Shown in pieces: positions 57,822 through 64,000 of a stretch of DNA of 64,000 nt. The DNA is from Fragum whitleyi (lineage: Eukaryota; Mollusca; Bivalvia; Cardiida; Cardiidae). The DNA lies in assembly GCA_948146395.1 (NCBI GenBank), contig OX411548.1, forward strand, positions 64,623,020 to 64,687,019, read 5' to 3'. How positions within the stretch are numbered: the first letter of the stretch is position 1; each line of letters opens with the position of its first letter. A program made the position numbers and the translations under genes. Below the pieces are notes generated by a model. It saw only the letters and a list, made by a program, of their open reading frames with translations. It was not told where the DNA came from and did no database searches.

Positions 57822-59427
57822 GAGCCATGTCGGACATGGCCATCCCCCGCCGAAAAAGCTTGATAGTAAAACTGAAGCCTAATATATAAAGGATTCTTTT
57901 TAACTTTTAAGAAATTAACCCCCTACAAAACCAAAGTGTCAAAAATAACAAAGGGCAATAACTCCAAAATCATTCAAGCAAGAGTTGTATCTTTTTTGCA
58001 TTGAACTTCTCCTCCGTGAGTTCTATTCACCAATAAAGTTTCAGGTTGATAGCTGTTATACTTTAGGAGATATGCTCCGGACAAAATCTTAGTATCAAAA
58101 GTAACAAAGGGCAATAACTCCAAAATTATTCAAGCAAGAGTTGTAGCTATTATGCACTGCACTTCTAGTCCATGAGATCTATCCACCCAAGAAGTTTCAA
58201 GTTGATAGCTGTTATACTTTAGAAGATTTGCTCCAGACAAAATCTAAGTACTAAAATTAACAAAGGGCAATAACTCTAATATTAGGCAAGCTAGAGTTGT
58301 AGTTCTTGTGCACTGCACTTCTCCTCCATGAGATATATCCACCCAAGAAGTTTCAAGTTGATAGCTTTTATACTTTAGGAGATATGCTCCGGACAAAATC
58401 TAAGTATTAAAAATAACAAAGGGGAATAACTCCAAAAGTATGCAAGCAAGAATTGTACTTCTTGTGCAATGCAGTTCTCCTCCATGAGATCTATCCCCCC
58501 ATAAAGTTTCAAGTTGATAGCTATTATACTTTAGGAGATTACTCCGGACAAAATCTAAGTATTAAAAATAACAAAGGGCAATAACTCCAAATTTATGCTA
58601 GCAAGAGTTGTAGTTCTTGTGCAATGCACTTCTCCTTCATGAGATCTATCCACCCAAGAAGTTTCAAGTTGATAGCTATTATACTTAAGGAGATATGCTC
58701 CGGACAAAATCTAAGTATTGAAAATAACAAAGGGCAATTACTCCAAAATTATGCAAGCAAGAGTTGTAGTTCTTGTGCACTGCACTTCTCCTCCATGAGA
58801 TCTATCCACCCACAAAGTTTCAAGTTGATAGCTATTATACTTTAGGAGATATGCTCCGGACAAAATCTAAGTATTAAAAATAACAAAGGGGAATAACTCC
58901 AAAAGTATGCAAGCAAGAATTGTACTTCTTGTGCAATGCAGTTCTCCTCCATGAGATCTATCCCCCCATAAAGTTTCAAGTTGATAGCTATTATACTTTA
59001 GGAGATTACTCCGGACAAAATCTAAGTATTAAAAATAACAAAGGGCAATAACTCCAAATTTATGCTAGCAAGAGTTGTAGTTCTTGTGCAATGCACTTCT
59101 CCTTCATGAGATCTATCCACCCAAGAAGTTTCAAGTTGATAGCTATTATACTTAAGGAGATATGCTCCGGACAAAATCTAAGTATTGAAAATAACAAAGG
59201 GCAATTACTCCAAAATTATGCAAGCAAGAGTTGTAGTTCTTGTGCACTGCACTTCTCCTCCATGAGATCTATCCACCCACAAAGTTTCAAGTTGATAGCT
59301 ATTATACTTTAGGAGATATGCTCCGGACAAGTTTAGTGACGGAACCTCGGAATGACGGAATGACAGAATGACGGAATGACGGACGGAAGGTATTACTATA
59401 TCCCCTCGCCGAAAACGGCGGGGGATA
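57822..59427 (+). repeat. AAGAGCCATGTCGG repeat, full length, with an identical 467 bp internal duplication
   Basis: Starts 'aagagccatgtcggacatgg' and ends GACGGAATGACGGACGG with hairpin CCCTCGCCGAAAACGGCGGGG. About ten ~155 bp units. Three-unit blocks around 58397-58863 and 58864-59330 appear identical, offset exactly 467 bp. The copy at 39045-41000 has fewer units. Confidence 0.85.
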
Positions 59428-59749
59428 ATAAGGGCTTAATTCTTATATCTTCCATCGTCATCCACCTTGATAATAGGGATAGCTCCTGTGATGGCTAATA
59501 CTCATGCCGAGTTAACAGCAAATAACTACAGACATAAAACTACCCCAATTGCACTGGAGTCAACAAATCAACGATTGTTAACTATCTAACTCTGCTATTC
59601 TCTTCTTTCTATTCTCAATGAACACGTCAAAACGTTGGGTTTCTAACCATACTTAAGCCAGTAATATCTGTCAAGCAAGTAGGTGAGAAAACCCCGCTTT
59701 TCTTTGTTTTTTAGATCGGCAAAAGTCACTTGCTCGTCTTCTAAAATTT

Positions 59750-60330
59750 CAGAGGGACAGATTTCCGGTGATTGTGTAATATGGACGTGGACCCTGTGAA
59801 ATCGGCCCGGGTTCATTAAAATCTATTTCTATATTTACCTTTGCCTTCTTTTCGGGAGACCCGGCGAAAAAGTTATAAATTGTCTTTGATCGCCCTAAAT
59901 CTTGATCTATTTCGTAAAGAAAAATGTAAACATAGAATGGTTCCCGATTTATTGGATTTCCGATAATACAGCGCCGATTATCATAACGCTGTGCGGGGTA
60001 CAATAAAGATTTTTATTTTGGAATAGGCCAAAACCGCAGGTTGTCGCGGAAGTCCAATTTTCGTCGATGTCGTATTTCAAGATTCGGCGCGACGTAGGGC
60101 CCATCCTTTTCATTTTTATTCGCAGTCTACAACTTTTTAGTTCTAATCGCGCGGCCTTGGCAGATCCCTTACACCAGATTTCAAAATAAACGATAAACCT
60201 GTCTGAATAAGGGAAGTAACTCCAAAAGACGATTGTCCTAATTGCATTCCCTTTAAAAAACGGTCGCTGACTACTTTCGATTTCGCGTTTACTTTTCGGC
60301 ACCGTTCAAATTCGTTTTTTCCCCGCAATT
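59750..60330 (-). other. CpG-rich island with open minus-strand frames, unidentified
   Basis: CpG is far denser than in the flanks. On the minus strand three overlapping frames stay open: 60302-59949 (rich in Lys/Arg, with KAARLELKSCRLRIKMKR), 60003-59749 (PFYVYIFLYEIDQDLGRSKT, FFAGSPEKKAKVNI), and a short one with ATG at 59822 (MNPGRFHRVHVHIT, EDEQVTFADLKNKEKRG). None starts convincingly with ATG except the last, and no family is recognised. Possible readings: promoter plus first exon of a gene, a decayed coding copy with frameshifts, or chance openness from base composition. Confidence 0.35.
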
Positions 60331-60559
60331 TTGATGTCCAAATTCGTAATACGATAATATGGCTTTGAAATTGGAATTGTTCACAAAAATCTAGGTAGCT
60401 GGCATTCAGTCTGATATTATTTTAGCGGGCTAAAAAATCATGAATGGGTTTACTTTTTCACGCTCATGGATTTATTCGAATTCTGTGTTATGAGGATCCG
60501 ATTGCCGGCGACAACTATATGCAAGTCAGACTTTCAGTATGACTGCATAAAAATTGGTT

Positions 60560-63508
60560 TCTAAAGTTCAAACAAGATATTTTTTTTACAATTTGACCTC
60601 ATGCCCTATTTATGGCTACGGTTGACCCAATTTCGACCTTGTGGCCTAATATCAATTTAATATTTTTGAACTCAACTCTGATGAATTTTCAAGGTGACAG
60701 GCCTCTTAAAGTGCAAGATTTTTTCTTCAATTAGACATCATGACCTAGTTTTGACCCCATTTAGTAAAATTATAAAACATCAATTTTTCTATCAAGAAAA
60801 TTAATCTGGCCTATAAGCGCAAAGAATGTGTCTTCTTTAGTGCATAAATGTTTTTTTCTAAGATTTAAATTCCTGACATTGATCCAACTTCAAATCTTTT
60901 GAGATTTCACCAAGACAATCATTCTGACCAAACTTTCAGATGTTTTAGCAAAAATTGTGGTCTCTAGTAAGCTTACAAGAATCTAAGATATGACCTAGTT
61001 TTCAACTCAATTCAACCCTGTATTAAACTCAGCACCACCATACTGATCAATTATCAGATTAATTAGGAAAATATTGTTGCCTATAAAGTGTATACAAGGA
61101 TGTTCTTAGATTTGATCTAAATTTTTACTCCATGAGGCCTAGTTTAGTGCTTGTCTAATAATTCATTAACACAAACATTCTGACTTAGAATTGAAAGGTT
61201 GATTTAGTTTGAGTGCATAGAGGGTTTATCTTAAATACCTTGCATCCTAATTCTTAACACCATTTGATCACATTTCTTACTTGTAAAATATTTCATCAAA
61301 CAATTATTCTGTCAGATTTAAGGTTTATTAGGAAAGATATGGATTCTCCATGCTCTAAACAAGCAGATGTTGACATGAAATATATCCAGAAAATCGGAAC
61401 AATTTGGCCATAGTGGCCCCTAATGGCTTACCTGAGGGAATGGTGATCTAGATCTTGACTCCACTTTACCCAATTTTGGAATCATCCTCGTTTCAATCAA
61501 GACAATCATTCTGACCAATTTTCAGGTTGATGAGAAAAGCATGTGGTCTCTTGAGTGCAAACAAAATTTTTCTAAGATTTGACCCATGGAGCCTAGTTTT
61601 TGACCCCAGTTGAATCAATTTCAGAAACATCCAGGGTTTTAGCAAGACAATCATTCTGACCAATTTTTAAGATGATGTGGCCTCTGGGGTGCATACAAGG
61701 TTTTCCAAAATTTGATCGGAGTTAACTTAATTTCAAAATCATTCAATGATTTTTATCAACACAATCATTCTGACCAATTCTAAAGTTGATCAGGCAAAAA
61801 ATATGGCTTTTAGTGTGCCAACAAGGTTTTTTCTGAGATTTGACCCTGTAACCTGGTTTTAACCCCAGTTGGCCAAATTTCAAACTTCTTTTGACCAAGA
61901 CAATACTTCTGACCAATTTTCAAGATGATCAGGCAAAAAAATGTGGCCTCAGGAGTGTAAAAAAGGTTTTTCAAAGAGTTGAACCCATAACCTAGTTTTT
62001 TAGCCAAGTTGACAGAATTTCAAACACATGCCTCTAGAGGGCATACATATTTTTTTCAGAGATCTGACCCCCTGACCTTAGTTTGACCAATTTTTAAGTT
62101 GATCGGTCCAAAAATTAGGTAACAAGAGGGCCATTGGCCCTTAAACGCTCACCTGATGCATGGCTTAACAAAAGTCAAAGATATCAAGAAATTAACATTT
62201 CAGACAAATATGTTGCCTCTAAAGTACTAAAAAAAGTGTTTGACCCTCTATCAAACTCGTGTAAGATTTCAAGACAAACATTCTGACCAAAATACATAAT
62301 TTTCAATCAAAGAGTGCACACAAGGATTTTTATAAATTTGACCCCTTGACCTCATTTTGGACCCAACTTGACCAAATTTCAAACTAAACCTAGGTTTCAT
62401 TCAAACATTCTGACGAAGTTTCAAGATATTTGAGTAAACAAGGTTTTTCTAAGATTTGACCCCTTGACCCCAATTTTGACCCCACTTGACCTAATTTCGA
62501 AGTTGACTGAGATTTGATGGAGACAAACATTGTGACCAAGTTTCAAGACATTTGGGCCAAAAATGTTGCTTCTAGAGTGCACAAAAGGTTTTTCTAGAAT
62601 TTGACCCCTTGACCCCAATTTTGACCAAATTTAGAACTTGATCGAGATTTGATGAAGACAAACATTCCGACAAAGTTTCAAGACAATTGGACGAAAAATG
62701 TGGTTTGTAGAGTGCACACAAGGTTTTTCTAAGATTTGACCCCTTGACCCCATTTTTGACCCCACTTAACCCTATTCCGAACTTGATCTAGATTTGATGA
62801 AGACAAACATTCTGACCAAGTTTTAAGACATTTGGGCCAAAAATGTGGCCTCTAGAGTGCACACAAGGTTTTTCTAAGATTTGACCCCTTGACCCCATTT
62901 TAACCCCACTTGACCTTATTTCGAACATGACTGAGATTTGATGGAGACAAACATTGTGACCAAGTTTCAAGACATTTGGGCCAAAAATGTGGTTTGTAGA
63001 GTGCACACAAGGTTTTTCTAAGTCTTGACCCCTTGACCCCAATTTTGACCCCACTTGACCCAATTTCAAACTTGATCAAGATTTGATGAAGACAAACATT
63101 CTGACAAAGTTTCAAGACAATTGGACCAAAAATGAGGTTTCTAGAGTGCACACATGGTTTTTCTAAGATATGACCCCTTGACCCCATTTTTGATCCCACT
63201 TGACCCAATTCCGAACTTGATCGAGATTTGATAGAGACAAACATTCTGACCAAGTTTCAAAGCATTTAGACAAAAAATGTGGCCTCTAGAGTGCACACAA
63301 GGTTTTTCTAAGATTTGACCCCTTGACCCAATTTCGAACTTGACCGAGAGTTGATGGAGACGAACATTGTGACCAAGTTTCAAGACATTTGGGCCAAAAC
63401 TGTGGCCTCTAGAGTGCACACAAGATGTTGACGGACGACCAGACAACCGGCGACGGACACAGCTCAATCACAATAGCTCACCTTGAGCACTTCGTGCTCA
63501 GGTGAGCT
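60560..63508 (-). repeat. Arrays of ~145 bp units, at least two or three elements end to end
   Basis: More than 17 units with 'ttttctaagatttgacccct', 'catttttgaccccacttga' and 'gaagacaaacattctgac'. Caps recur at 61400-61436 and 62121-62158 ('acaagagggccattggccct' with 'ctcacctga'). The array ends in the perfect hairpin GCTCACCTTGAGCAC - TTC - GTGCTCAGGTGAGC (63476-63508). Units nearest 63.4 kb are the most alike, suggesting recent expansion there. Confidence 0.8.
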
Positions 63509-63599
63509 AAAAATGGATCGTTCCCTTTTTATATCCATGTAACCATATATTCTAATCGAATTTCATAAATATTGGGCCATATTTGTAGTCTCTAGAATG

Positions 63600-64000
63600 C
63601 AAACAAGACAAGTAACACTTGAGGCCCAGGAGGGCCAAGTATCACTCCACTGGAATTGCCCCAAGGAAACCAGAAGAAACATTACTTTGCTTTAAGTTAA
63701 ATTTAAGTAAATGATCATTTTACAAAGTAGGTCAAGGTCTGTGAAAATGAAAATCTTACTATTGATTTAATACAGACCTTGACCCTATAATTCTAAATTT
63801 AAGAATGTAGGTCAAAGGTCAGGGTAAAGGGTACATGACCCAAGAATAGAAGACAATCATCCCCTTACACTTATTAGTGGCAAAATATAGTTCTTGACCT
63901 GATGATTCAATATTTAAAGAAAGTAGGTCTAAGGTCAAGGTTGGGTTCAAGGGTTCAAAAGGATGCCAGAATCAAAGACAATCATCTACAAACCTTTACT
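63600..64000 (-). repeat. Start of another hairpin-capped repeat, running out of the window
   Basis: 'gaggcccaggagggccaag' and 'atcactccactgga' are the cap of the TAGCTCCACTGG class; units with 'aggtcaaggtc' follow to the window edge. Confidence 0.6.

Noticed and set aside
58624..59312. Two identical 73-codon frames
   Set aside because: They lie in the exact 467 bp duplication of tandem units; not a duplicated gene.

Overview
The window is animal nuclear DNA, most likely from a bivalve mollusc. It has AT-rich introns with GT-AG splice sites and tRNA-derived SINEs. It also carries long nested mosaics of 140-155 bp tandem units capped by short hairpins and CGTCCGTC-type simple repeats, the style of repeat common in bivalve genomes. 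Species cannot be read from the sequence. No rRNA, CRISPR or prokaryotic operon structure is seen.

Two host genes are supported, and they converge. On the + strand, nine exons between 1666 and 33739 join without a phase conflict into the 3' part of a single-pass type I receptor. It has fibronectin-III-like ectodomains, a transmembrane helix and a cytoplasmic tail of about 800 residues. It most resembles a cytokine receptor of the gp130/Domeless kind, and its 5' end (signal peptide) is missing. On the - strand, four exons between 51283 and 42960 encode the C-terminus of YTHDC1, a nuclear m6A reader. The YTH domain lies beyond the window or in undetected exons.

The introns are built largely from mobile DNA. 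Intron 2 of the receptor holds a 5.5 kb pogo/Tigger-type DNA transposon (5875-11397). It has 28 bp inverted ends, subterminal motif clusters, an unbroken three-exon transposase gene and an extra unidentified exon. Intron 8 holds a nested stack: an outer element with 13 bp inverted ends and a 6 bp target duplication (21937-30697) contains a hairpin-capped repeat, which is split by a dead LINE whose ORF1 begins with a 2A-like peptide. SINE copies with clean target duplications, a MITE family with a 3-bp CWG target duplication, two TTAA-flanked MITE families and at least five families of short palindromes fill much of the rest.

From 51 kb to 64 kb the window is almost entirely tandem-unit repeats, except for a CpG-rich island at about 59.75-60.35 kb with open minus-strand frames that I could not identify.
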